DNA of 64,000 bases, taken from assembly GCA_026393675.1 (NCBI GenBank), contig JAPKZQ010000004.1:142044-206043 (forward strand), given 5' to 3'. This DNA is from Acidobacteriota bacterium. GTDB lineage: Bacteria > Acidobacteriota > Vicinamibacteria > Vicinamibacterales > JAKQTR01. Positions 1 to 8,385 of this stretch are shown here, piece by piece. Both the position numbers and the translations under genes were made by a program. Position 1 is the stretch's first letter, and the number at the start of each line of letters is the position of its first letter. The notes beneath the pieces were generated by a model. It was not told the origin of the DNA. It saw only the letters and a program-made list of their open reading frames with translations, and did no database searches.

Positions 1-711
1 GGGACGGCCTACGTCGCGAAAAGCGGCTACCGGCACGACGATGCCAAGCCGTATCTGTTCAAGACGACCGACTACGGCGCCACGTGGACGTCGATTGCGG
101 CGAATCTCCCGGACAAGGGGATCAACGTGGTAGTCGAGGACGCGACCAACACGAGATCGCTGTTTGTGGGCACCGATATGGGGGTGTTCGCAACCATTGA
201 CGGTGGAGGGCGGTGGGTACGGCTGAAGGGCAACATGCCGAATGTACCCGTGCACGATCTGGTGATCCACCCGCGCGAACACGACCTCGTCGCCGGCACG
301 TTCGGGCGGGCGATCTGGACCACGGACATCTCGGTTCTGGAGCAACTCGACGAGGCGCAACTCGGCGAGGACCTGCGCGTGTTCGACATCCGGCCGCGCG
401 CCAGAGTTCAGACGAGCGGCTGGGGTGGCTACGACTTCTACGGTGACCGGTACACCCCGACCGACAACGAACCCAACGCGATCGCGGTCACCTACTACTT
501 GCGGGACAAGACAGGCCGGACCATCGCGATCAAGGTCACCGATCTGGCAGGTCAACCCGTGCGAACGCTGACCGCCACGTCGCGGCAGGGCCTGAACACG
601 GTGCTGTGGGACATGAAGAACCAGGCGGGCCGGGAGCAACCAGCGGGTGATTACCGCATCGTGGTGGAGGTGGATGGCCGGACAATCACGAAGACGGCGA
701 CGATCCGGTAG
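1..711 (+). CDS. BNR/sortilin-type repeat protein with C-terminal FlgD-like Ig domain, 5' truncated by window edge
   Basis: The frame is open from base 1 to the TAG at 709-711, so only the last 236 residues are present. The visible part has BNR/WD40-like blades with Asp-box style repeats (TTDYGATW and TIDGGGRW) and a conserved FGRAIW motif. A C-terminal FlgD-type Ig fold of about 70 residues follows (VTDLAGQPVRTL through GDYRIVVEVDG). Such proteins are typically secreted and common in Acidobacteriota and Bacteroidota, with unknown substrates. The Ig tail resembles the fold of the hook cap protein FlgD, but this is not a flagellar gene. The 3' end is followed by repeat-rich intergenic DNA. Confidence 0.8.
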   Translation, partial: GTAYVAKSGYRHDDAKPYLFKTTDYGATWTSIAANLPDKGINVVVEDATNTRSLFVGTDMGVFATIDGGGRWVRLKGNMPNVPVHDLVIHPREHDLVAGTFGRAIWTTDISVLEQLDEAQLGEDLRVFDIRPRARVQTSGWGGYDFYGDRYTPTDNEPNAIAVTYYLRDKTGRTIAIKVTDLAGQPVRTLTATSRQGLNTVLWDMKNQAGREQPAGDYRIVVEVDGRTITKTATIR

Positions 712-757
712 GACGAAACGGGATTCGGGATTCGGGCGAACCGTGTGACGGGTGAAT

Positions 758-824
758 TCCTGGGAGCGCCGGGCTCCAGCCCGGCCCGCGTCCCGGCCAC
801 GCTGGAGCGTGGCGATCCCAGGGA
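758..824. repeat. REP/BIME-like double hairpin
   Basis: Two adjacent perfect hairpins lie here: GCCGGGCT/AGCCCGGC (768-785) and GCCACGCT/AGCGTGGC (796-813), each with an 8-bp stem and a 2-nt turn. They are enclosed by TGGGAGC (761-767) and a complementary ATCCCAGG (815-822). The nested two-stem layout between genes is that of a REP or BIME-type extragenic palindrome. I see no T-run, so it is not an ordinary intrinsic terminator, although it follows the BNR gene. Confidence 0.55.
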
Positions 825-865
825 TCCTGGGACCGAAAAGAGCTCGGACCTGATTGCAGAAAACC

Positions 866-1030
866 GATGAGAAATGGGGTCTGACCCCAATATCCGCTCG
901 ACCCCTGTCCTCTTCCGAGGTCGGCGCCTGCTGGCGTCAGAAGGAGATGTTGAAGAAACTGCAACAAATGCTCGGAGAGCGGCCCGCAAGAATGAGACTG
1001 ACATGAGAAATTGGGTCTGACCCCATTTTC
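866..1030. repeat. Paired palindromic repeats with GAGAAATKGGGTCTGACC core
   Basis: The palindrome TGGGGTCTGACCCCA occurs at 875-889 and a near-copy TTGGGTCTGACCCCA at 1011-1025. Both are preceded by GATGAGAAA or CATGAGAAA. A third inverted partial copy lies at 12485-12502. The two copies bracket about 120 bp without a convincing gene. Together with 758-824 this accounts for the 326-bp gap between the BNR gene and cheB. The pattern looks like REP-type dispersed palindromes. Confidence 0.5.
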
Positions 1031-1037
1031 CTGCGCA

Positions 1038-2108
1038 CTATGCTGCGTGCCGGACGCTGAGGCGGTCGAAGCATTCAAAGACCAGCGACGGCATCTTCAG
1101 CAGCGTCGAGACGTGCATGGCGGCTCCGCGCTCGATGGCCACTTTCGGCATCCCGAACACGACGCACGACTGTTCATCTTCTGCCATGGTTTCTGCCCCG
1201 GCCTGACGCAGCGCCAGCAGGCCATCGGCGCCGTCGGCGCCCATGCCGGTCAGGATCGCCGCCACCATCGGTACGCCCTTCAACTGTGCGGCCGATCGGA
1301 ACAACACGTCAACAGCCGGCCGCTGATAGTGTTCGGCGGGTCCCTGGTTAAGCGCCGTCCGAAGTTGCAGCCCTGATCGGGTCACGGTCATGTGATAGTC
1401 GCCGGGCGCGATGTACGCCGTGCCCCGTTCGAGCAGCATGTCACCGGTAGCTTCGACGACCCGCATGGCACAGAGCTGGTTCAGCCGCTGTGCGAACGCC
1501 GCCGTGAAATGCGCGGGCATGTGCTGCACGATCAGGACCGGCGGGCCGTCGGCCGGCATGCGCGTCAGCACCGCTTCAATTGCCTGGGTCCCGCCGGTGG
1601 ACGCGCCAATCAGCAGCAATCCGTTCCTGGGCCCCAGGCTCAACTGGATGACCGGTGTGATCGTTGGCGCCGCGACCGGCGTGTGTGCCACATGGCGGAT
1701 GCGCGCGACCCCGCCGGCGGCGAGGCCGCGAATCGTGTGGACGATGCGGTCGGTGACCTGCCCGACCGAGTGCGGGCCGTCAGGCTTGGCAATCACCTCG
1801 ACGGCGCCGGCACGCAGCGCCTCGATGCTGGCGGCCGATCCCGCCTGCCCCACGGAGCTGACGATGATAACAGGCAGCGGATAGGAGGCCATCAGCTTCT
1901 TCAGGAAGGTCAGCCCGTCCATCCGCGGCATTTCGAGATCGAGCGTCAGGAGATCGGGTTTGTAGAGCAGGATCTGCTCGCGCGCGATGTACGGATCGGC
2001 GGCCCCGCCGACGACCTCGATGTCGGGTTCCTTCCGCAGGCGGTCGCCAATCAGCTTCCGGACCACCGCCGAATCATCAACGATTAGTACGCGCGTTTTG
2101 TTCGGCAT
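1038..2108 (-). CDS. cheB: CheB protein-glutamate methylesterase/glutamine deamidase
   Basis: This 356-residue response regulator removes methyl groups from (and deamidates) chemoreceptor glutamines in the adaptation arm of chemotaxis. It has an N-terminal receiver domain (about 5-125) with phospho-acceptor Asp57 and Lys108. The C-terminal methylesterase domain has the catalytic triad visible as Ser170 (GASTGG), His196 (VQHMP) and Asp292 (GMGADGADG). The length is normal. It is the last gene of the minus-strand operon cheA-W-R-D-Y-X-B and starts 10 bp after the cheX stop. Phosphorylation by CheA is expected to relieve inhibition of the esterase. Confidence 0.96.
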   Translation of the reverse strand: MPNKTRVLIVDDSAVVRKLIGDRLRKEPDIEVVGGAADPYIAREQILLYKPDLLTLDLEMPRMDGLTFLKKLMASYPLPVIIVSSVGQAGSAASIEALRAGAVEVIAKPDGPHSVGQVTDRIVHTIRGLAAGGVARIRHVAHTPVAAPTITPVIQLSLGPRNGLLLIGASTGGTQAIEAVLTRMPADGPPVLIVQHMPAHFTAAFAQRLNQLCAMRVVEATGDMLLERGTAYIAPGDYHMTVTRSGLQLRTALNQGPAEHYQRPAVDVLFRSAAQLKGVPMVAAILTGMGADGADGLLALRQAGAETMAEDEQSCVVFGMPKVAIERGAAMHVSTLLKMPSLVFECFDRLSVRHAA

Positions 2109-2118
2109 CGGCGTGTCC

Positions 2119-2640
2119 TCACGAAGGCCTGAATTCGAGTCGCATGCTGACGGGCTGGTCGTTGACGAGCATGAGCGCCTCCTGGCCGTCGGTGACGCGC
2201 TCGACGGGTGGACCGGCCGGCGTCACGACCGGCGACCGTAGATCGAAGCGGCGCCTGGCACAGGCATGCGTGAGCCAGGTGCCACACACCATGTTGGCGA
2301 ACTCGCCTGTTGAATCGAATACGTGACTCTCGGGTACGACTTCGTCCGGCATGAGTCCGGTGAACGACATCAGCAGGTCGGCGGCGAGCGCATACGGCAG
2401 GGTCAACTCTATGACGCCCGCGAACGCGCCTTCGAACTCCACTCTCGATCGCAGCCAGTCGTTGGCGGAGCCGGCGGACTGGGCGCCGACCGCAACCAGC
2501 GCTTCGCTGAAGCGGTCAGTCTCGCAGGCCTCCGCGAAGGCGAAGAAGCTCTCCTGGGCCACGTTGACCAGCGCCTCCTGCAGGGCGGTCCGCTGCTCAG
2601 CAAACGTCGGTGTGCGTCGCTGACACATTGTAGAGGACAT
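2119..2640 (-). CDS. cheX: CheX-like chemotaxis phosphatase
   Basis: The 173-residue protein has the CheC/CheX/FliY fold signature: a beta-rich stretch (FEGAFAGVIELTLPYALAADLL) and the helix STGEFANMVCG, which carries the ExxN phosphatase motif (E-F-A-N). CheX dephosphorylates CheY-P. The start is chosen at 2640 because a GGAGGT motif precedes it, which makes it overlap the 3' end of cheY by 44 bp. It sits between cheY and cheB. A second CheX lies at 61500-61973. No cheZ or cheC is visible in the window, so these two are the likely CheY-P phosphatases. Confidence 0.82.
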   Translation of the reverse strand: MSSTMCQRRTPTFAEQRTALQEALVNVAQESFFAFAEACETDRFSEALVAVGAQSAGSANDWLRSRVEFEGAFAGVIELTLPYALAADLLMSFTGLMPDEVVPESHVFDSTGEFANMVCGTWLTHACARRRFDLRSPVVTPAGPPVERVTDGQEALMLVNDQPVSMRLEFRPS

Positions 2641-3037
2641 CGCGCATTACCTCCGGGCGGAACGGCTTCTCCACATAGAGACGCACGTCGAGGTCTTTGA
2701 CCTCTATCCGCCGAGCTTCCGATCCATCGGTCGAGATGATTACCCGCACAAGATCCCGCCATCGCTCGTTGCCCGCGATCGCGCGGAGCAGTTCCGTCCC
2801 CGTCATGACGGGCATGTTGATGTCAGTAAACAGCGCGTCCACCTCCTGCGCCTCCAGGATCTTGATCGCCTCGGCGCCGTTGGCCGCCTCGAGGACCTTG
2901 CCGATCGGCACGTCGCAGAGGGCGGTGACGCGTTTGATCATGGCGCGCATCATCGCCGAGTCGTCCACGATCAGGACAGTGAGCGGGCGCAGGACCTGGC
3001 TCACGATGGCCATTTCGTGCGCTGGTTCAGGATTCAT
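2597..3037 (-). CDS. cheY: CheY-type single-domain response regulator
   Basis: The product is 146 residues, a receiver domain with an acidic pair (VDDSAMM), phospho-acceptor Asp72 (FTDINMP), Thr in IISTDGS and Lys in VEKPF. It lacks an output domain, as expected for a protein that binds the FliM switch or acts as a phosphate sink. The start at 3037 is supported by AGGAG 9 nt upstream. The frame is open further upstream, but that part overlaps cheD in another frame. The gene lies 11 bp after cheD. A second, more canonical CheY is at 61112. Confidence 0.88.
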   Translation of the reverse strand: MNPEPAHEMAIVSQVLRPLTVLIVDDSAMMRAMIKRVTALCDVPIGKVLEAANGAEAIKILEAQEVDALFTDINMPVMTGTELLRAIAGNERWRDLVRVIISTDGSEARRIEVKDLDVRLYVEKPFRPEVMRDVLYNVSATHTDVC

Positions 3038-3048
3038 GACATCAACTC

Positions 3049-3621
3049 CTACAACTCCACGACGATGTGGTTGCTGGACGAGATCCGAACGGTGCCATCC
3101 AGGACGTTCAGCGCTACGTTTCTCGGTTCGGATCCTCCGAGCCGTTCCGCCTTGATGAGCACGCCGTTTTTCCAGAGAATGTTCTTCGCGGCGACCTGGT
3201 TCCGGCGGCCGATATCCAGCGTCCCGGCCTTCTGCAACGAACTGACGTCGGCTCCTCCGACCAGTTTGACGACACACCGGGACTTGACCGCCCCGATCCG
3301 GTAGAGGTCCTGGAACAGTTGTGGGATGCCCAGGTCGGCGAACGTCGACGGCTGCTGCTGCGCCCGCGCGGGATTGATGCGCGAATCGGGCAGCAGGAAG
3401 TGTAACAATCCGCCCACGTGGGCCACCTGGTCGTACACGCAGACCGCAATGCAACTGCCGAGTGCGTGTGTCACGATCACGCTTCCAGTGTCTGCCGACA
3501 CGGCGTGCTCGCCAATGCCGATGACGATGCGTCTGGCGGGCGGCGAGTCCACGCTAGTTCCCATGGTCAGGCCGGATGGCCGAGTCGGCGCCGCCGCCGT
3601 CGCAACAGAAGGAGTCGCCAT
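3049..3621 (-). CDS. cheD: CheD chemoreceptor glutamine deamidase
   Basis: This 190-residue protein carries the CheD catalytic Cys57 (HALGSC) and His74 (GGLLHFLLP) with Thr51, plus the conserved KLVGGA core and an NVLDG-type C-terminus. CheD deamidates receptor glutamines and, in other bacteria, partners CheC or CheX in adaptation. The start is ATG 3621, which overlaps the cheR stop by one base (TAATG), indicating translational coupling. The N-terminal 30 residues are low complexity and vary in the family. Confidence 0.93.
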   Translation of the reverse strand: MATPSVATAAAPTRPSGLTMGTSVDSPPARRIVIGIGEHAVSADTGSVIVTHALGSCIAVCVYDQVAHVGGLLHFLLPDSRINPARAQQQPSTFADLGIPQLFQDLYRIGAVKSRCVVKLVGGADVSSLQKAGTLDIGRRNQVAAKNILWKNGVLIKAERLGGSEPRNVALNVLDGTVRISSSNHIVVEL

Positions 3622-4484
3622 TACGCGAGCCTCCGCTGGTACACGGCCGGCGCGATCCACCGCAAGCCGTGCGAGACGCCGTTCAGGCTCTCGGAATGCG
3701 AAATGAACAGATAGCCGTTCGGCCGCAGGTGCCGCTCGAGCATGCTTACCACGCGCTGCTGCACGTGCAGATCGAAGTAGATCATCACGTTGCGGCAGAA
3801 GATCACGTCGAAGGCGCGTCCGAGATCGCCGATTTCGATCAGGTTCAGCTGGATAAACTCGATCTGGCGCCGAAGCAAAGGCACGACGCGGGCGAGTCCC
3901 TGCTGCGCCCCCATCCCACGCTCGAAATGGCGGCGCAGCACATCGAGAGGCAGATCTTTGACCCGCTCGATCTTGTAGGTGGCGCTGCGCGCCGCCGTCA
4001 GCGCCTTGGTCGACAGGTCGGATGCCAGCATCCGATACCCCTCGGCGCCGTTCGGCAGCGATTCGGCGAGCGTCATGGCCAGCGTGTAGGGTTCTTCGCC
4101 GGTCGAGCAGGCGGCGCTCCAGATGTCGACGCAGGGCCATCCCGGACGCGCAACGAGCTCCGGCACGACCCTGGATCGCAGCAGGTCGAAATGCTGCGGT
4201 TCACGGAAGAACGACGTGTGGTTGGTGGCGATCGCGTCCAGAAACGCCGTCATCTCCTCGCCGACCCCGTCGCGGTCCAGGACATCCAGGTACTGCCCGA
4301 ACGAGGACATACGCAGGTGCCTGAGCCTCTTCTGCAGGCGGGCCGTGATGAGCTCGCGCTTGCCATCGTGCAGATTGATGCCTGCCCGCTGGTAGACGAG
4401 CTTCACCACGCGCGCGAGATCGCGGTCGCTCAGGACGAGCGGCTCCTCGATCAGCGCGATCGCCGCGCCGGTCCTGGTGCCCAT
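3621..4484 (-). CDS. cheR: CheR chemoreceptor methyltransferase
   Basis: The product is a SAM-dependent glutamate O-methyltransferase of 287 residues. An N-terminal helical domain (INLHDGKRELITARLQ) is followed by a Rossmann-fold domain with the SAM motif WSAACSTGEEPY and the motif VIFCRNVMIYF. It ends in the region containing SHSESL. ATG 4484 is preferred over 4523, because the longer form would overlap cheW by 34 bp and 287 residues fits the family. It opposes CheB in adaptation. Confidence 0.93.
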   Translation of the reverse strand: MGTRTGAAIALIEEPLVLSDRDLARVVKLVYQRAGINLHDGKRELITARLQKRLRHLRMSSFGQYLDVLDRDGVGEEMTAFLDAIATNHTSFFREPQHFDLLRSRVVPELVARPGWPCVDIWSAACSTGEEPYTLAMTLAESLPNGAEGYRMLASDLSTKALTAARSATYKIERVKDLPLDVLRRHFERGMGAQQGLARVVPLLRRQIEFIQLNLIEIGDLGRAFDVIFCRNVMIYFDLHVQQRVVSMLERHLRPNGYLFISHSESLNGVSHGLRWIAPAVYQRRLA

Positions 4485-4489
4485 GATGC

Positions 4490-5005
4490 CTACGCCTCGC
4501 CTAACCGCGTCCTGGCATCCCATCCAAGGGCCCGATCGAGGTCGAGCAGGATCTTGACGCAGCCCTTCACCTTGGCCATGCCGCTCAGGTAGTCGGTCAC
4601 GACACGATCGCCAAAGGCCGGCGTCTGTTCAATCTCGTCGGAAACGATGTTCAGCACGTCCGACACGAAATCCACGATGATCCCGGTCAGCACCTTGCCG
4701 GCGTCCACGGCGATTTCCACCACGACGATGGCCGTCTGGTCGGTGTGCTCCTGGGCCTTCAGCCCGAACTTGAGGCGCAGATCCACCACCGTGATGACCT
4801 TGCCCCGCAGGTTGATCACGCCCTTGACGTGGGGCGGCACCTGCGGTACCGCGGTGATGGGCATGATCTTCATGATTTCGCGCACCTTGAGCACGGGCAC
4901 GCCGTACTCCTCGGAGGCGAGCGAGAAGGTCAGGTACTTGCCTGGCTTCGCGCGCTTCGCGTCTGCTGCTGCGTCTGTCTCGACTAACGTGGCTGCGGTA
5001 CTCAT
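4490..5005 (-). CDS. cheW: CheW adaptor protein
   Basis: The 171-residue single CheW domain (about 24-160) has the typical strands GKYLTFSLASEEYGVPVLKVREI and the motif GVINLRGKVITVVDLR. It bridges chemoreceptors and the CheA P5 domain in the core signalling array. AAGGGG lies 7-12 nt upstream of the ATG. It is the second gene of the che operon, 35 bp after cheA. Confidence 0.95.
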   Translation of the reverse strand: MSTAATLVETDAAADAKRAKPGKYLTFSLASEEYGVPVLKVREIMKIMPITAVPQVPPHVKGVINLRGKVITVVDLRLKFGLKAQEHTDQTAIVVVEIAVDAGKVLTGIIVDFVSDVLNIVSDEIEQTPAFGDRVVTDYLSGMAKVKGCVKILLDLDRALGWDARTRLGEA

Positions 5006-5040
5006 AACGGTCCCCTTTCAAGTATCGCGCCGGCCGACTG

Positions 5041-6918
5041 TCATGCCGCTCGCGCCGATGTGTGGCAGACAAGATCCGTCAAGCCCGCGGCGTCCAGGAT
5101 CAACCCGACGCGGCCATCACCGAGGATGGCCCCGCCGGCAACCCCGCGCACGCGAGCGAAGGTCCCGCCCAGAGACTTGATGACGACTTCCTGCTTTCCG
5201 AGCAACTCGTCGACCAGAAGGGCGACCCGCCGCCCGTCATCCTCGATGACCACGGCGACGCGATCGGAAGGATTCGCGGGTGTCTCGGCGAAGCCCACCA
5301 GCTCCGCCAGCGACGCGAGTGGCAGCAACGCGTTGCGCACCTGGATCATGTGCGGGCGGCCCTGGATGCAATGCACCTGCTCAGGCTTTGGCCGCAGCGA
5401 CTCGCGGACGGCGAAGGTCGGCAGCACGAATCGTTCGCCCGCCGCCCGCAACATCAGGCCGTCGACAATCGCGAGCGTGAGCGGCAGCTTGATCATGAAG
5501 GAGGTGCCGCGCCCGGGCGTGCTCTGGATGTCGATGCGACCCCGCAGCGCATCGACGTTGCGGCGGACGACGTCCATGCCGACGCCGCGCCCGGAGATCT
5601 CGGTGACTTTGTCCGCCGTCGAGAAGCCCGGCCGGAAGATGAGCTGGTGAATCTCGTTGTCGCTCAGGGTGTCGTTCTCGCCGATGAGGCCTTGTGCGAT
5701 CGCCTTCTTCCGGATCCTCTCCGTGTTCAGGCCCGCCCCATCATCGGACACCACGATCACGATGCTCCCGCCGTGATGGTAGGCGCTCAGCGACAGCCGG
5801 CCATGTGGCGGCTTGCCCGCGGCGGCGCGCTTCCCGGCATCCTCGATGCCGTGGTCCACGCTGTTGCGGACCATGTGCATCAACGGATCGTTGATATCCT
5901 CCACGACCTGGCGATCCAGTTCGGTGTCTTCCCCTGAGAGGTCCAATTCGACCACCTTGCCGGATTTCTTGCCGAGGTCGCGGACCAGGCGTGCCATCTT
6001 CTGGAATGTCTGGCGCACGGGCATCATGCGCATCGCCATGGCGTTGCGCTGCAGGTCGGTCGTAATGCGCTTGAGCTGCGAGAGGTTTCGCGACAACCGT
6101 TCATCACCGTTGCGGCGCAGGGCGGGATCCTCGTGGATCATCGCCTGGACGATCACGAGTTCGCCGACCATGTCGACCAGGTTGTCGAGCTTGCGCGTAT
6201 CGACCTTGACCGTGTCCATCTTCACGCTGGTCGTGACGGGCCGGCCCGCACCATTCTCGGCGGCGGCGGGCGTCTGGACCGCAACAGAAGTTGGTGCGAC
6301 CGGCGCCGCCGCGACCGGTTCGGGCGTGGCCGCCATCCCGGCATCCAACATGGGCGGCGCACTCAGGTCTGGTACGGCGGCGGCGGGCGTCTCAATGGGC
6401 GTGGACGGCGGAGGTGGTGGCGCCTGCGCCACGACCGGCGCCGGGCGCGGGCCACCCGAGACGATGGCATCGACCACCGTGATGAGAATGTCCCGCTCGG
6501 CCGTGACATCCGGGGCGACCTGTCCGTCGAGCTTCAGCTTCAGGCCGCCGATCATCGTCGTCAACACGTCGACGGCTTTGAGGATGGCGTCGATCTCGTC
6601 CTCGCCGATGGCCAGTTTGCCGGATCGGCCCAGGTCCAGGAGGTTCTCGACTTTGTGCGCCAGGGCCTGGACGCTGACCACGCCGAGCGCGCCGGCGTTG
6701 CCCTTGATCGTGTGGAAGGGGCGAAACAGGTCGTTGAGCAGCTTGACATCGCCAGGCGACGTTTCGAGCGCCAGCACGGTGGCTTCGATCGATCCCAGGT
6801 GGTCGAGCGCCTCGGCAATGAACATGCCTGCCAGTTCCGGGTCGGCCTTCAGCATTTCGAGTTCCGCGCTGTCGACATCGTCAGGCTGTCGATTGTGTTC
6901 GTGGTCGAACCCGTCCAT
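5041..6918 (-). CDS. cheA: CheA chemotaxis histidine kinase
   Basis: The product is 625 residues. The HPt (P1) domain carries the phosphorylated His69 (FHTIKGNAGALG). A Pro/Ala-rich linker (about 155-230) follows, with no clear P2 domain. Then come a P3 dimerisation helix pair (about 235-310), a P4 ATPase domain with N-box MVRNSVDHGIE and G-boxes DDGAGL and GRGVGMD, and a P5 CheW-like domain to the end. It phosphorylates CheY and CheB. GGGAGA precedes the ATG. A weak sigma28-like promoter is listed upstream. Confidence 0.96.
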   Translation of the reverse strand: MDGFDHEHNRQPDDVDSAELEMLKADPELAGMFIAEALDHLGSIEATVLALETSPGDVKLLNDLFRPFHTIKGNAGALGVVSVQALAHKVENLLDLGRSGKLAIGEDEIDAILKAVDVLTTMIGGLKLKLDGQVAPDVTAERDILITVVDAIVSGGPRPAPVVAQAPPPPPSTPIETPAAAVPDLSAPPMLDAGMAATPEPVAAAPVAPTSVAVQTPAAAENGAGRPVTTSVKMDTVKVDTRKLDNLVDMVGELVIVQAMIHEDPALRRNGDERLSRNLSQLKRITTDLQRNAMAMRMMPVRQTFQKMARLVRDLGKKSGKVVELDLSGEDTELDRQVVEDINDPLMHMVRNSVDHGIEDAGKRAAAGKPPHGRLSLSAYHHGGSIVIVVSDDGAGLNTERIRKKAIAQGLIGENDTLSDNEIHQLIFRPGFSTADKVTEISGRGVGMDVVRRNVDALRGRIDIQSTPGRGTSFMIKLPLTLAIVDGLMLRAAGERFVLPTFAVRESLRPKPEQVHCIQGRPHMIQVRNALLPLASLAELVGFAETPANPSDRVAVVIEDDGRRVALLVDELLGKQEVVIKSLGGTFARVRGVAGGAILGDGRVGLILDAAGLTDLVCHTSARAA

Positions 6919-6970
6919 GTTGTCTCCCTGAGGCGGGGCCCGACACGGCGCAGATGCCCGCCACTAGCTG

Positions 6971-6997
6971 AAATCGGCAAATGGCGACCGCCCATGA
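6971..6997 (-). promoter_or_regulatory. Possible sigma28 promoter of cheA operon
   Basis: On the minus strand, TCAT (6994-6997), a 15-bp spacer and GCCGATTT (6971-6978) approximate the sigma28 consensus TAAA-N15-GCCGATAA. The site lies about 55 bp upstream of cheA. Spacing is exact, but the -35 box is weak. Control of che operons by sigma28 is known in many flagellated bacteria. Confidence 0.35.
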
Positions 6998-7076
6998 GCG
7001 CGCAGTCGCTTGTCAGAACCCGATTTCGATCCTGAGCGTGCTCGCGGTGATGCGCCAGCGGCGACCCGATCCGACT

Positions 7077-7475
7077 CTAGAATTTGCCGAAAGTCCCCGT
7101 GCCTTCGAGAGGGATTTGCTCCTCGGCCGCCGATGAGCGCTTGGCACGGGTCGAACCTGACGTCATCTTCATGACGTTGGAGGCGGTCGCGGGCCGAGGT
7201 GCAGGCCTGCCTGGGGCGTGAGCGCCCTGGTCCGATGCGCCGACCAGGGCTTCCAGGCGAGCGACGACATCCATCGACTGTTCGGCCTGGGCATTGAGTT
7301 CTTCGCTCGCCGCCGCGCTCTCCTCGGCCGTCGCGGCCGTCGTGTGCGTCACCTTCTCCATCTGCATGATGGCTTGTGTTACCTGGTCGATGCCCTGCGT
7401 CTGCTGCTGGCTCGCGGCGCTCACCTCATCGATCAGGCCCTTCACCTTGATCGAACTCTCGGTAATCGCCGTCAT
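7077..7475 (-). pseudogene. Truncated methyl-accepting chemotaxis protein remnant (C-terminal descending helix only)
   Basis: The 132 residues start at an internal position of the chemoreceptor signalling domain (MTAITESSIKVKGLIDEVSAA) and continue through the C-terminal methylation helix (HTTAATAEESAAASEELNAQAEQ). A disordered tail ends in GTGTFGKF. The hairpin tip, ligand-binding domain, HAMP and membrane segments are all missing. The frame is open back to 7547, but the 24 extra codons are not receptor-like. It lies directly downstream of motB. It is most likely a decayed receptor or a recombination scar. A CheW/CheA-binding tip is absent, so it cannot signal alone. Confidence 0.7.
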
Positions 7476-7544
7476 CGCTGCCGGATAGGAAATCGGCCGA
7501 CGCCCATCGGTCTTGAATTTGGCGGGATGTTCGATCGGAAGGGT

Positions 7545-8342
7545 CTACTCCGGCAGACCGTCAAACGGCACGATGATCGACACCCGGCGGTTGCGGGCAT
7601 CGAAAGGGTTCTCCTTGAAGCGAAGACGAAGGTCGGCGTATCCACGCACTTCTTTCACCATGTCCGGCCCGAGACCGCCTCCCTGCATCAGCCGCCGCGC
7701 GGCGTTGGCACGTTCGACGGACAAATCCCAGTTCGAGTACGCGTTGGTGGCGGAGTATGGCCGGCGGTCGGTATGCCCTTCGACGATGATGGGTTTCGCC
7801 AGCAGCGCGAGTTCCTTCGCGATCAGCACCAGGAGCCGCTCGGTGTCGGCCTTGACCTTCGCGCTGCCGGTGTCAAAGAACATCGATTCGTCCGAATCGA
7901 GCAGCTCGATGCGCATCCCCTCGTTGGTCAGCGTGATCTCGACCTGCTTCTCCAAGCCCTTCATTCCGCCGATCTTGGCCAGTTCGGCTTTGAGGCGTGC
8001 ACTCGCCTTCTCCATGGCCTGACGCACGATCTGCCGGGCCGTGGCGTCCTGACCGGTCGCCTTCATCGTGGCGGCGCCGGGCAGAATGCCCGAACCCTCG
8101 TTGCCGATGCCGCCCTTTGACGTGGTCTGGAACGCCCCTGGATCGCGGAAGTACGCCGCGACGGCCACCTTGATGTCCTTCTTCATGGAAATCAGCCACA
8201 TCACCATGAAGAACGCCATCAACGCCGTCATGAAGTCGGCGAAGGCCACCTTCCAGGCCCCGCCATGGTGGCCGGCGTGGCCACCTTTCTTTCTCTTGAT
8301 GATGATCTCGTCTTTGGCTTCGTGCACGGCAGTCGGTCCCAT
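7545..8342 (-). CDS. motB: MotB flagellar stator subunit
   Basis: This 265-residue protein has a basic/His-rich N-terminus and one membrane segment (about 33-51, FADFMTALMAFFMVMWL) with the proton-binding Asp36. A plug-like linker follows. The C-terminal OmpA-type peptidoglycan-binding domain is represented by IVEGHTDRRPYS, NWDLSVERANAARR and GYADLR. With MotA it forms the ion-conducting stator. It follows motA by 43 bp and ends at the chemoreceptor remnant. Confidence 0.95.
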   Translation of the reverse strand: MGPTAVHEAKDEIIIKRKKGGHAGHHGGAWKVAFADFMTALMAFFMVMWLISMKKDIKVAVAAYFRDPGAFQTTSKGGIGNEGSGILPGAATMKATGQDATARQIVRQAMEKASARLKAELAKIGGMKGLEKQVEITLTNEGMRIELLDSDESMFFDTGSAKVKADTERLLVLIAKELALLAKPIIVEGHTDRRPYSATNAYSNWDLSVERANAARRLMQGGGLGPDMVKEVRGYADLRLRFKENPFDARNRRVSIIVPFDGLPE

Positions 8343-8385
8343 CGTCGCCCGCGTGTCGGGCGGGCTCTGACCTCTTTACATGACG

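Noticed and set aside
541..711. FlgD-like Ig domain as evidence for a hook cap gene at the left edge
   Set aside because: It is the C-terminal tail of a BNR-repeat protein; the real flgD is at 50940-51350.
5813..6931. 372-codon plus-strand open frame opposite cheA
   Set aside because: It lies wholly antisense to a well-matched cheA, has no family-like motifs and reflects high-GC codon bias keeping antisense frames open.
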